Source: Oceanospirillum sp048268485
Lineage (GTDB): Bacteria; Pseudomonadota; Gammaproteobacteria; Pseudomonadales; Halomonadaceae
Assembly (NCBI GenBank): GCA_048268485.1
Contig: JBLWVL010000010.1
Location: forward strand, 54,346-118,345
Direction of reading: 5' to 3'
DNA: 64,000 nucleotides
The notes under the pieces were generated by a model, which searched no databases, had not been told where the DNA came from, and saw only the letters and a list, made by a program, of their open reading frames with translations. The position numbers and the translations under genes were made by a program. Below, piece by piece: positions 15,868-24,718 of the stretch (the first letter of the stretch is position 1; each line of letters starts with the position of its first letter).

Positions 15868-18800
15868 GTGAAAACATTTCTTCGAGTACTATTTTATCTG
15901 CTGATCTGGCTGGTGGTCTTTGCGATTACCATTGGGCTGGGTTTATTCCTCGGTTTTACTCCCCAGGAAGGTGCCATCGCTGCGGTGGGTATTTTTCTGC
16001 TCTGGCTGAGTTACCGGCTTATCAAGCGCCTTCTTATTCGTCTGCACGCTAAAGGCCGTATCAAACAGCTGATACGCTTAGGTCGTAAGGATGAAGCGCA
16101 GGAGCAACTTAAGGCTGATACCTCCGGTCTGGAGCGACGCTTTACCTATGCGATGCGTTTTCTGAAGCGCAGCCCGAATACGCATGCTTCCGATCCGGTT
16201 TATCAGCTACCCTGGTCCGTGATGCTTCCTGCCAGAAGTCATGATGCTGAACGTCTGATTCATGCCGGTCAGTTGGTTCTGCCTTCAGGTCATAAAGAGA
16301 TCTTTACAGGGGACGATTGCCAGACGGAATGGTGGTTGCACAATGAGGGGGTTGTTCTGCAAACACCTGCAGGTATCTGTGTCAGTGGCGGGGCACTGAA
16401 CCCGGAATGGGGTCGATTACTGGAGTTGTTGGCCTCCCGGCGATCTGCTGAGCCTGTTAGTCATGTGCTGTTGACGGTTTCTCTGGCAGAGCTGTCACTG
16501 AAAAATGAAGATGAGCTGTATCAGCAGGGTATGATTTTACGTGAACGATTGGATCAGGTGATTCAGACCCTAAAGGTGAATGCTCCGATTTACCTGGTCT
16601 TTAATGACCTGGAACATTTTGCGGGTGGCCGTTCTCTCCTTGAGCACCTGCCTGAGCAGATGCGGGAGCAGGCTTTGGGTCATCACTTCCCACAGGAAGG
16701 TGATCAGCTTGAAACTGAAGCCCGGATAAACATGGCCCTTGATGGCCTGTCTGAACAGCTGAAGCAGCTGAATCTTGAGTTGATGGGGCGTGGTATTGTT
16801 GATGATGCCATTATGTTATTGCCTTCTGAACTTGAGCAGCTGCGCTCTGGTATTCGTGCTTTCTCGAAGGGTGTCTTCCAGAATAGCGTCTTTCAGGCAT
16901 CCCCTCATTTACGGGGGGTATATTGGATGGGGGTGGAGAATACAGCCTCTGATGATAGTGACCCAGCTGTTGGGGCCGGGCTCTTTGTTAAAGATTTTTT
17001 TACCGAAGTACTACCCCGTGACCGGGGTGTAGTGAATAAAATTCCGGCTGCTGTTCGTGCGGAGCGTTGGATCAGAAATCTTTGGTTCACTGGCTTTGCT
17101 TCTATTACCGCTCTGCTTTGGGTTGCTCTGATATATACCTATACCGGAGATAAAGGTTTTTTAGAGTCACTTGAGCAAACATTTGCAGGTCAGATTGTTC
17201 AGCGCAGTGACCTTGGCGGCAATATTGAGAATGGTGAGCAACTGGTTGTGTTGATTCAGTCTCTTGAGCAGCACAGCTTTTTCCCATGGATCGATGACTC
17301 AACGACTGAGCCTCTATTTGTGAGTAAGCTGAAGGCTATTTATGTTGATCGGGTCTGGAATGATCTGGTCATGCCTGTAGATCGTCAAATCGAGCGCTCC
17401 TTGAATAGAGCATTATTCGATAACAAGCTGCCGCCGGACGAGGCTGCTCAGGAGATTGCCCGCTACGTTGGTATCCTGGTTAGGGAGATTAATATTCTGC
17501 AGGACTTCCTGGCAGGTAAAGATCAGGCAACCTTATCAGCTTTGCCACCACTTTATCAGGCTGATGATCAGCTTCTGCATCAGGAGTTGGCTGAGTCTGA
17601 ATTTGATAGCCTTAATCGCTTGTATTTACAGATGCTTTACTGGGCAACCTCTACAGACAGTTATGAGTCGACCCTGCAGCGTAAGCAGCGCCTTTTGAAA
17701 CGTATTCTCGCCGACCATCCGGATAACTTGAACTGGTTGGTAAACTGGGGGAATACTGCGGGAAAGTCCAATGAGGTCAGGCTAGCAGACTTTTGGCAAG
17801 GAAGTGTGCCCCTGGACCGTAATATTCAAGTTGTTCCGGCATTTACCTTGGCCGGTAAAGCGATGATCGATGACTTTATTGATCAGATTCTGGCTACGGA
17901 TCAAGCCGCAGAACGGATCAATGCACTCATTCCGGGCTTTCAGGAAAGTTATCGTAAGCGCTATCTGGATGCCTGGCGGCAGTTTGCCCTGAACTTTTAT
18001 AAAGGCACAGATGCGCTCTCCGGCCACCTGGACTGGCAGGGTGCTGTCGATACGCAGGCTACAGGGAGAAACCCTTTTTTCAATCTGCTCGATCGAATGG
18101 CGGAAGAGCTTGGCCCCTATGAAGCGATGGAGGGTAAGCCGGATTGGCTGTTCATGGTGTTCTACTATAAACAGATGGCCGCATATGCTCCTGCGGATAA
18201 AACGGACTCCGGCGGTAATGGGGCGCTTGCTAAGTTGGCGCTTAAGGTTGTGGGTAAAGCCGGTGCAGCGGGAAAGGCTGTTGCCAAGGCGGGTAAGACA
18301 GCATTAAAAACCCAGAAAAAGCTCAACAAAGGTAAAAAAGGTGGCGGAGGCTCGCCTTCAGATGAGGAGCGTCTGGCTGTTCTGGAGCAGGCTGGTGGGC
18401 TTCTGGGGGAATACAAACAGTTGATTGAGTCAATTGTTTTTAATTCAGGGGTTCGCTCAACATCGTTTAGTTCTATATCAGGTCTTTATGCAAGCCCTGA
18501 CAACCCGGCTCAGGGAGAGACGGCGCTGGCTCAAACGTATGCCCGAATAAAAACACTGCAGGGGATGTTGGGCAAACGTAATCGTCAGAATGAAGCTTTT
18601 TGGGCTGTTTTCGCAGGTCCGGTTCATTTATTCCGTGACTATATGACGCAAGAGGCGGCCTGTGAACTTCAGGAGCGTTGGGAAAATAATTTCCTTGCGG
18701 GTATGCAGGGTGTTCCTGCATATAAAAAGACGAGTTTTCTCTATGGTGAAGGTGGGCATCTCTGGAGTTTTAAGGATGCCCAGTTAACACCCTACGTAAA

Positions 18801-19356
18801 ACCTAAATTTGGTGCTGGCTTTGTTCCGGTTCTTGCATCCGGGAAAGCCTTTCCTATGGAGACAGAGCTCCTCGAATACCTGGCCAGAGGAGATGATTTC
18901 CGTAAGCAACAACAAAGCCGTTATACGGTTATTGTGAAATCCCGTCCCACATCGGCAAACCCTGAAGCCCAATATTTGCCAAGAAGAACAGTTCTTGAGA
19001 TGCAGTGCGAGCTTGGGCCGACCCGGTTAGAGAACCTCAACTATGCTCAGGATCGGGCCTTTGTCTGGGATCAGACCTGCGCTGATACAACGCTTCTGAT
19101 TAATGTTGGCCGTTATACACTGGAAAAACGCTACCCCGGACCTCAGGGGTTTGCCCGGTTTTTAAAAGATTTCCAGAGTGGGCAGCGACGCTTTGTTCCG
19201 GATGATTTTTCAATTATGCGTGATCGCCTGGTCGATTATAAGATCTCTTATATTGATGTTCGCTACGAGTTTCGGGGCTATAAGCCCGTCATAAAGACGC
19301 TGGCTGCATCTGACCTTAAACCACCTCGCCATATTGCTGCATGCTGGAGTTCATAG
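15868..19356 (+). CDS. tssM: TssM (IcmF) membrane-complex protein lacking a Walker A motif
   Basis: 1162 residues. Two N-terminal helices (about 5-28 and 33-50), a cytoplasmic domain, a third helix (about 400-425, FASITALLWVALIYTY) and a long periplasmic IcmF region (RNPFFNLLDRMA; WAVFAGPVHLFRDY; C-terminal beta domain ending PPRHIAACW). TssM joins TssL to TssJ across the periplasm. The segment that normally holds the P-loop (after LPWSV, residues ~114-126) reads MLPARSHDAERLI, with no GxGKT, so ATP binding is unlikely. A Lys/Gly-rich linker is at ~785-835. The start is GTG at 15868, 37 bp after tssL. Confidence 0.95.
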   Translation: MKTFLRVLFYLLIWLVVFAITIGLGLFLGFTPQEGAIAAVGIFLLWLSYRLIKRLLIRLHAKGRIKQLIRLGRKDEAQEQLKADTSGLERRFTYAMRFLKRSPNTHASDPVYQLPWSVMLPARSHDAERLIHAGQLVLPSGHKEIFTGDDCQTEWWLHNEGVVLQTPAGICVSGGALNPEWGRLLELLASRRSAEPVSHVLLTVSLAELSLKNEDELYQQGMILRERLDQVIQTLKVNAPIYLVFNDLEHFAGGRSLLEHLPEQMREQALGHHFPQEGDQLETEARINMALDGLSEQLKQLNLELMGRGIVDDAIMLLPSELEQLRSGIRAFSKGVFQNSVFQASPHLRGVYWMGVENTASDDSDPAVGAGLFVKDFFTEVLPRDRGVVNKIPAAVRAERWIRNLWFTGFASITALLWVALIYTYTGDKGFLESLEQTFAGQIVQRSDLGGNIENGEQLVVLIQSLEQHSFFPWIDDSTTEPLFVSKLKAIYVDRVWNDLVMPVDRQIERSLNRALFDNKLPPDEAAQEIARYVGILVREINILQDFLAGKDQATLSALPPLYQADDQLLHQELAESEFDSLNRLYLQMLYWATSTDSYESTLQRKQRLLKRILADHPDNLNWLVNWGNTAGKSNEVRLADFWQGSVPLDRNIQVVPAFTLAGKAMIDDFIDQILATDQAAERINALIPGFQESYRKRYLDAWRQFALNFYKGTDALSGHLDWQGAVDTQATGRNPFFNLLDRMAEELGPYEAMEGKPDWLFMVFYYKQMAAYAPADKTDSGGNGALAKLALKVVGKAGAAGKAVAKAGKTALKTQKKLNKGKKGGGGSPSDEERLAVLEQAGGLLGEYKQLIESIVFNSGVRSTSFSSISGLYASPDNPAQGETALAQTYARIKTLQGMLGKRNRQNEAFWAVFAGPVHLFRDYMTQEAACELQERWENNFLAGMQGVPAYKKTSFLYGEGGHLWSFKDAQLTPYVKPKFGAGFVPVLASGKAFPMETELLEYLARGDDFRKQQQSRYTVIVKSRPTSANPEAQYLPRRTVLEMQCELGPTRLENLNYAQDRAFVWDQTCADTTLLINVGRYTLEKRYPGPQGFARFLKDFQSGQRRFVPDDFSIMRDRLVDYKISYIDVRYEFRGYKPVIKTLAASDLKPPRHIAACWSS

Positions 19357-19359
19357 AAA

Positions 19360-20994
19360 ATGGATTCCCATAATGCCCTTATTGCGTCATTGATGATCAG
19401 GCCTCAGGAGCAGGAAGCTCAGCTCCCATGCCGGGTATTGTTTGTCGGAAGTTATAGCGGAAATATTCCCAACGATGAGCTGATATTTCGCCAGATCCGT
19501 CTCAATCTGCAAAAGCCGGAACAGGCTATGTATGAGTTGGGCTGTGCAGTGGATTTCTCCGCTATCATGCCTGAGTGGGGTGAGCCCTATGAGATCAGAA
19601 CTCTTGAGGATTTTCACCCAAGCGCTCTGATTCGGCGTTCGCCGCTTCTAAGCAGTGCCATAAGCCTGCGTGATCGGCTGCTTGCGGACGCCTGTCCTGC
19701 AGAGTCATTATTGGCTGAGGCCCGGCATTTTCTGGAACGCTATTCATTCCTGGAGCCTGCACAGTTAGCTGATGATTTTTTGTATGCAGATCTCGAGGTT
19801 TGTTTGACGGATCTGCTGAGCCAGCTTTTACATTTTCCAGCATTCACTCAGCTTGAGTCCCTTTGGCGGCAGCTGAGCGCACTGTGTGAGTCTGCTCGTT
19901 ACCACAAGGCCAGTGATATTGTACTGCTGAATTGCAGTAAAGCAGATTTAGTGGAAGATTTGACCGGGGAGATGATTCGCAGCGAGCTTTATGAGCGGGT
20001 GTACAGCCACGAGTTTGGTCAGTTTGGTGGCCAGCCATTTAATCTGTTGGTTGTTGATTTCTACATGGAGCAAACGGAGCAGGATCTGAACCTGCTTGAG
20101 ACTTTGTCTGATATTGGCCGCAGTGCACACCTACCGGTCGTTTCCCCTGTATCCCCCCGTTTTATTGGTTTTAATGGTTACGAGCAGCTATTAGGGCAGT
20201 CTCTTGATGAGTGGTTTGAGAACCCTCGTTTTATGCCTTTGCATCGGCTTGCGAAGCAGCCGCGCAGTCGCTATCTGTTTCTGATGCTGCCTGATCAGCT
20301 GACACGGGCACCTTACAAAGGTGATTTTTCCGGCTTTTTCTTTCAGGAACAGGTGGATGCAGATGGCAGCTCTTTGCTTTGGGGGAGCAGCTGTTATTCC
20401 CTGGCGGCCACCGTACTGAATACCTTCGACAATCAGTCGTCTTTTAGCCAGATGACCGGGAGTTTTTATGGTCGGGAGCTGCTGCATAAACCCTGGCAGG
20501 ATCCCATGGCAGATATGATGTTGTCTCCGCTTGAGGTGGATCTGCCGACATCACTGGTAACTGATCTGTCCCGGCATGGTTTCTGTGTGTTATCTGCTCT
20601 GCAGGAAGAGAACTCGAGTTATTTCTCTCAACTTAACAGTCTCCATCAACTGTCACTGAGTGAAGATAAAACCGCACCTGATGCACAGTTACCCTATCTG
20701 TTAACCATTTGCCGGGTCGCTCATATGATGAAACGGGTGTTCCGCGAACAGATCGGTTCAATGGATGAGCCGGAACAGCTACGTCAGAAGCTTGAGCAGT
20801 GGCTTAAGAGTTTCGTCGTTGATCTGGAGTCACCTGCTTTGGATGTCATTATGAAAAAGCCTTTTCGCCGTGCTGAGGTGGTTCTTCGAAGGGCGGAAGG
20901 TTGCTTGATGGAGGTGCGGTTACAGCCGCACCTACGTTATATGGATGAGCGCTTTCAGCTTTCCTTAGATCTGATTCTGCAGGAGGTGGAGTGA
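19360..20994 (+). CDS. TssB-TssC fusion, divergent sheath paralogue
   Basis: 544 residues. Residues ~20-125 align by eye with TssB of this locus (LPCRVLFVGSYS against LPFKVLVMGQFT; TLEDFHPSALIRRSPLL against SLKDLEPDNIVQAVPEL). Residues ~130-544 align with TssC (FTQLESLWRQL; HEFGQFGGQPFNLLVV; LLETLSDIGRSAHLPV; C-terminal FQLSLDLILQEVE). Both halves are intact in one frame but diverged from the separate tssB and tssC 9 kb upstream. It starts 3 bp after tssM and overlaps the second hcp-like gene. A specialised sheath element, for example a baseplate-proximal ring, is inferred. The ClpV-binding helix of TssC is replaced by the fusion joint. Confidence 0.85.
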   Translation: MDSHNALIASLMIRPQEQEAQLPCRVLFVGSYSGNIPNDELIFRQIRLNLQKPEQAMYELGCAVDFSAIMPEWGEPYEIRTLEDFHPSALIRRSPLLSSAISLRDRLLADACPAESLLAEARHFLERYSFLEPAQLADDFLYADLEVCLTDLLSQLLHFPAFTQLESLWRQLSALCESARYHKASDIVLLNCSKADLVEDLTGEMIRSELYERVYSHEFGQFGGQPFNLLVVDFYMEQTEQDLNLLETLSDIGRSAHLPVVSPVSPRFIGFNGYEQLLGQSLDEWFENPRFMPLHRLAKQPRSRYLFLMLPDQLTRAPYKGDFSGFFFQEQVDADGSSLLWGSSCYSLAATVLNTFDNQSSFSQMTGSFYGRELLHKPWQDPMADMMLSPLEVDLPTSLVTDLSRHGFCVLSALQEENSSYFSQLNSLHQLSLSEDKTAPDAQLPYLLTICRVAHMMKRVFREQIGSMDEPEQLRQKLEQWLKSFVVDLESPALDVIMKKPFRRAEVVLRRAEGCLMEVRLQPHLRYMDERFQLSLDLILQEVE

Positions 20995-21485
20995 TGGCTC
21001 GTCCTGGCTTTATTAGCTTTACAGGCTCTGCTCAGGGGTTGTTGGATGGCCCGGAGAAACAGCTGACTCGTGATGGTCTGAGTCATGTTTTAGTGTTCAG
21101 CCATGGTATAGACCTGCCGAGTGCTGATGACAGCAGAGTTTTAGGAGGGCAGCCTATGCATCGGCCTGTGGAGGTGATTAAGCCTCTGGACAAGATCTCC
21201 CCTCAGCTGTATCAGGCGCTTTGTGAGCGGGAAGTGCTCACAAAAGTAGTACTGTTCTGGTGCCACTTTAATAGTAGTGGAACATCAGAATTGCTCTATG
21301 AGATAGAACTTAAAAATGCCAGGGTCGTATCACTGCAGCCTGTGATGCCTGATCTGTTAACCAAAGGGCAGGAAGATCATCCTTATTGTGAAAAAGTGAG
21401 TCTCTTATATGAGTCTGTAAGTTGGCGTTACGGGCCATCTGCCGAGGTTGAATATGAAGCTCGGAATGAGGCTGGTAAAGCATGA
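20994..21485 (+). CDS. second Hcp-like tube protein (divergent)
   Basis: 163 residues from the ATG at 20994, which overlaps the stop of the fused sheath gene (TGATG) and has AGGAGG 7 nt upstream. Hcp1-family hallmarks are kept: VLVFSHGIDLP, GGQPMHRPVEVIKPLDKISPQLYQAL, YEIELKNARVVSLQP and EKVSLLYESVSW. It differs strongly from the canonical Hcp at 12238. Its pairing with the fused sheath protein and its place just before the baseplate genes suggest a tube-initiator or adaptor ring rather than the bulk secreted tube. That role is inference. Confidence 0.85.
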   Translation: MARPGFISFTGSAQGLLDGPEKQLTRDGLSHVLVFSHGIDLPSADDSRVLGGQPMHRPVEVIKPLDKISPQLYQALCEREVLTKVVLFWCHFNSSGTSELLYEIELKNARVVSLQPVMPDLLTKGQEDHPYCEKVSLLYESVSWRYGPSAEVEYEARNEAGKA

Positions 21486-21504
21486 ATAATGTAGGGCAGA
21501 CGCG

Positions 21505-21930
21505 ATGAAGGTTGGTTTACTCAGGCGCCTGAATGGTGATGATGCTGTGCAGGGTGATATTGAGGCTTTAGCCGCCCTGATTGCATTACAGTTGCAGGAC
21601 CTGCTGAACGTGAGAGCTGGCTCCTGTCCTTCCAATATGGATCTTGGATTGCCAGCGGTTTCTCCGGTTCAGCTGCAGGGCGATATGGTTCAGGCACAGA
21701 GGTTGGCGAAGGTGATTCAGCTGCAGGTATCCCGGTTTGAACCACGTTTACAGCAATCAGAGGTGATTGCTGAAGGTGATCGGCAGAGCGTCATGTTATT
21801 CACTCTGGAATCAATCCTTGAACAGAGATATGAGCGGTTTCAGGTTAAATACCAAATCCGGATCGATAGTGATAGTCGGGTTGCTGTTTTGTGTACGGGG
21901 CTACAGTCCGCAGGGCCAGCCCACCGTTGA
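21505..21930 (+). CDS. tssE: TssE (gp25-like) baseplate wedge protein
   Basis: 141 residues, the usual TssE size, with the gp25 lysozyme-like fold segments (IALQLQDLLNVRAG; LGLPAVSP; RFEPRLQQSEV; ILEQRYERFQVKYQIRIDSDSRV). It forms the wedge core with TssF2-TssG and contacts the first sheath ring. It lies 19 bp after the second hcp-like gene and 85 bp before tssF. Confidence 0.92.
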   Translation: MKVGLLRRLNGDDAVQGDIEALAALIALQLQDLLNVRAGSCPSNMDLGLPAVSPVQLQGDMVQAQRLAKVIQLQVSRFEPRLQQSEVIAEGDRQSVMLFTLESILEQRYERFQVKYQIRIDSDSRVAVLCTGLQSAGPAHR

Positions 21931-22015
21931 GTCACAGAATGTTTGACTTACTGGCAAGACCACCCGTGTAGCCTAACCCGATAAGAATAATGGGTCTGAA
22001 ATAAGAAGAGTGTTT

Positions 22016-23740
22016 ATGGCAAAAATTGATCGCCATTATCAGGAAGAGTTAAACCGCCTGCATGAGATGGCTGCTGAATATGCAGAGTTGAGCCCCTCTC
22101 AAGCGGGCTATTTGGCCTCAGCCAGTCGTGATCCCGATGCAGAGCGGATTCTGGAGGGTGTTGCTTTCCTGACCGCCGGGCTCCGCAGCGAACTGGAAAA
22201 AGATCAGACTCAACTGTTACAGAATGTGCTGCAGGTTGCATCACCGGACCTGCTACGCCCTCTGCCATCGATTACTCTGATGCAATTTAAAGGTCGGCCA
22301 GCTCTTAAAGAGTTACTGACTTTACCTGCAGGCACTCCTGTCGCCGGTAAAACACCCCAGGATAGTAGTCTTTGTGAATTCCGTACTCTGATGCCCTCAG
22401 GTGTATTACCTATTGAAATTAAAGAGGCATCATTCCGCAAATCCCGAGAGAAGGAAGTGGGCGCAAGCTGCCTGAGTGTGAGTTTCCGCTTTACCTTTGG
22501 TGACAGTCTTTATTTGGCAAATCAGCCTCTGGCTGTCTATCTGAATACAACTCAGGGAATTGCCGCCAGGATGCTTGATGCATTATTACAGCACTGTGTT
22601 GGCTCAGCCGTAGTCTGGCCGAATCAACAGACTGAACCCATGGGGCTTCCTGTCTGGAACACGGATCTTATGCAGTGGGCATTTTTGAGCGATGATCAGC
22701 CTGAGCTTCCGGCTCAGCGCCTGGCACGCCGTTACTTCACTGCCCCGGAGTTGGCTCAGGGCTTCTGTTTTCAGTTGCCGCAATCTGCAGCTGAGTTGTG
22801 TGCTACTGAATTCAGCGTGCATTTTTATTTTGACTCGTCTGCAGACTGGCCTAAAGCAGATCTGGCAAAAGTACTTCGGTTGAATGTTGTTCCCGCTGCG
22901 AACTTGTTTATCCGTGATGCCCCTCCCCGGGTTCGCGACCTTCGGCAGGTTTATATGCCGTTAGCGCCGCGACATCGGGATGGTGAATTTCTTAGTGTAT
23001 ACGGTATTGAGCAGGTTTCAGGGCAGTATCGTAGTGAGCCTGAAAGCCATCATTATTTACCCTTTTGGCGTCAGGTCTCAATGGATTCACTCTGTTATCA
23101 GGAACAGCTTGCTACTCACCCAGTGACAGATGAGCTGGAACTCTCTGTTGCTTTAGGTGGGGGTAGCCACAGTGAGCAGGAGATCATTAAGGCCCGTGTC
23201 TTCTGTACAAACGGAATTGAAGCAAGCACGATTCCACCGGGCAGAATTACAGAGTATATCTCTGGCTCGCCTGAGCTGGTGCAGTTTGAAAATCTGACGA
23301 CACCCACTCCCTATCGTAAGGCGCTCTCATCGGAGCAACAATACTGGCAGGCTGTCCGCCAGTTGAGCGGTAACCTGATGGGACATCTGACAACGGATCG
23401 CTTGCATGCCGCCTTGAAAGAGTTGGTGATGCAGGCGAGTCCGGATCGTGCCCGTCAACAGATTAATATGAAGAAAGTAGATGCTATTCAATCGGTTGAG
23501 CTTCTGATGACAGATCGCCTGGTTTCTGCAATGTCGGTGCGGGGTTATGAAGTTAGTCTCACTCTGGCTGGGGATCATTTTCCCTCCAAAGCGGAGATGC
23601 ACTTGTTTGCCCGTCTTTTGCAGCAGTTTTTTATCAGCTTGGTGCCGGTGAATTATTTCTGTTTGCTTAAAGTGTCTGATCAACAGACCGGTGAACTACT
23701 TGAATGGCCGCCGATGTTAGGTAGGAAGCCACTGTTGTGA
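22016..23740 (+). CDS. tssF: TssF baseplate wedge protein
   Basis: 574 residues from the ATG at 22016, preferred over a GTG two codons earlier because AAGAAGAG sits 5 nt before it. Family features include the N-terminal YQEELNRLHEMAAEYAEL segment, LTAGLRSELEKDQTQLLQNVLQVASPDLLRPLPS, the mid-protein LRLNVVPAANLFIRDA and the late MSVRGYEVSLTLAGDHFPS. TssF dimers with TssG and TssE build the six T6SS wedges. It overlaps tssG by 4 bp (GTGA). Confidence 0.96.
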   Translation: MAKIDRHYQEELNRLHEMAAEYAELSPSQAGYLASASRDPDAERILEGVAFLTAGLRSELEKDQTQLLQNVLQVASPDLLRPLPSITLMQFKGRPALKELLTLPAGTPVAGKTPQDSSLCEFRTLMPSGVLPIEIKEASFRKSREKEVGASCLSVSFRFTFGDSLYLANQPLAVYLNTTQGIAARMLDALLQHCVGSAVVWPNQQTEPMGLPVWNTDLMQWAFLSDDQPELPAQRLARRYFTAPELAQGFCFQLPQSAAELCATEFSVHFYFDSSADWPKADLAKVLRLNVVPAANLFIRDAPPRVRDLRQVYMPLAPRHRDGEFLSVYGIEQVSGQYRSEPESHHYLPFWRQVSMDSLCYQEQLATHPVTDELELSVALGGGSHSEQEIIKARVFCTNGIEASTIPPGRITEYISGSPELVQFENLTTPTPYRKALSSEQQYWQAVRQLSGNLMGHLTTDRLHAALKELVMQASPDRARQQINMKKVDAIQSVELLMTDRLVSAMSVRGYEVSLTLAGDHFPSKAEMHLFARLLQQFFISLVPVNYFCLLKVSDQQTGELLEWPPMLGRKPLL

Positions 23741-24705
23741 TACTTGATGATCTGTTAACCCACGGCCATAGATACAGCCTGTTGCAGGCGTACCGCTTGT
23801 TGGTACAGCAGTTTGGATCTCAGGTCCGTATTGAGCTTGAGCCTGCTCTGGGGCTGGATAGTGCCCGGAGTGTGATTGAAAAAATTGAGCAGATATCGGC
23901 AGCACATTTTCGAATAGAGCTGAATATTTTCAATCTCTATGGCCGTAATGGGGCTTTACCTGCTTATATAACTGATTATCTGATGCAGTCAGAGCAACAG
24001 GAGAAAGGGCAGGCCAGAGCGTTTCTGAATCTTCTGAATCAGCGTATTTACCAGATACTGATTCAGGCTCAACAGCGTTCAATGCTGGTTTTCCAGGAAA
24101 AAGATGATCTTGAAAACCGTTATTACGACCGTTTACGTGCAATGGCCGGAATAGCAGATGCTGGCCAGGAACCTGAGGGCGGCCTGTTACGGTATTTTCG
24201 TTTGCTGGCATCTCCTTATCGTTCTGCTGCTGGCCTTGAAGTGCTGCTGAGTGACTTTCTGGGAGAGGTGCCTGTAGAGGCGAGGCAGTGTGAATTACGA
24301 CAGGTTTCCCTGTCTCGTCAGGCCCACTTAAAGCTGGGGCAGCAATCGGCAGGGCTTGGTGAAGGCTCCTTGTTAGGTAGCCGTATGCCGGAAGCTATCG
24401 GCAGCTTTGTTCTAAAAATTGGACCTGTGGCTTATGACCGTTTTGACCAGTTGCTCAGTAATGAGAGGCAATGGCATCAGTTTCGGGATCTCATTCGCCT
24501 TTATTTGCGGCAGCCCTTGCGATGTGAACTTGAATTTTTACTGGATTGTACCGGCATGAATCAGAGTCTTGAGGGGGCATCACAGATCACCTCCGGCTTA
24601 AATGGCTGGGGTCGCCTGGGCAAAAACGCCTGGTTATTGAAGCCTGATTTTACTGCCGTTGATGGTTCACTTTATCAGTTACAAGCCCGAATAGCGCTGG
24701 ATTAA
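23737..24705 (+). CDS. tssG: TssG baseplate wedge protein
   Basis: 322 residues. Recognisable segments are YSLLQAYRLLVQQFG, FRIELNIFNLYGRNGALPAYITDYLM, FLNLLNQRIYQI and GRLGKNAWLL near the end. TssG, with a TssF dimer and TssE, completes the wedge. Its GTG start overlaps the tssF stop, so translation is probably coupled. It is the last recognisable T6SS structural gene; the next gene starts 13 bp later with no terminator between them. Confidence 0.95.
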   Translation: MILDDLLTHGHRYSLLQAYRLLVQQFGSQVRIELEPALGLDSARSVIEKIEQISAAHFRIELNIFNLYGRNGALPAYITDYLMQSEQQEKGQARAFLNLLNQRIYQILIQAQQRSMLVFQEKDDLENRYYDRLRAMAGIADAGQEPEGGLLRYFRLLASPYRSAAGLEVLLSDFLGEVPVEARQCELRQVSLSRQAHLKLGQQSAGLGEGSLLGSRMPEAIGSFVLKIGPVAYDRFDQLLSNERQWHQFRDLIRLYLRQPLRCELEFLLDCTGMNQSLEGASQITSGLNGWGRLGKNAWLLKPDFTAVDGSLYQLQARIALD

Positions 24706-24718
24706 TTTGGAGTACCCT

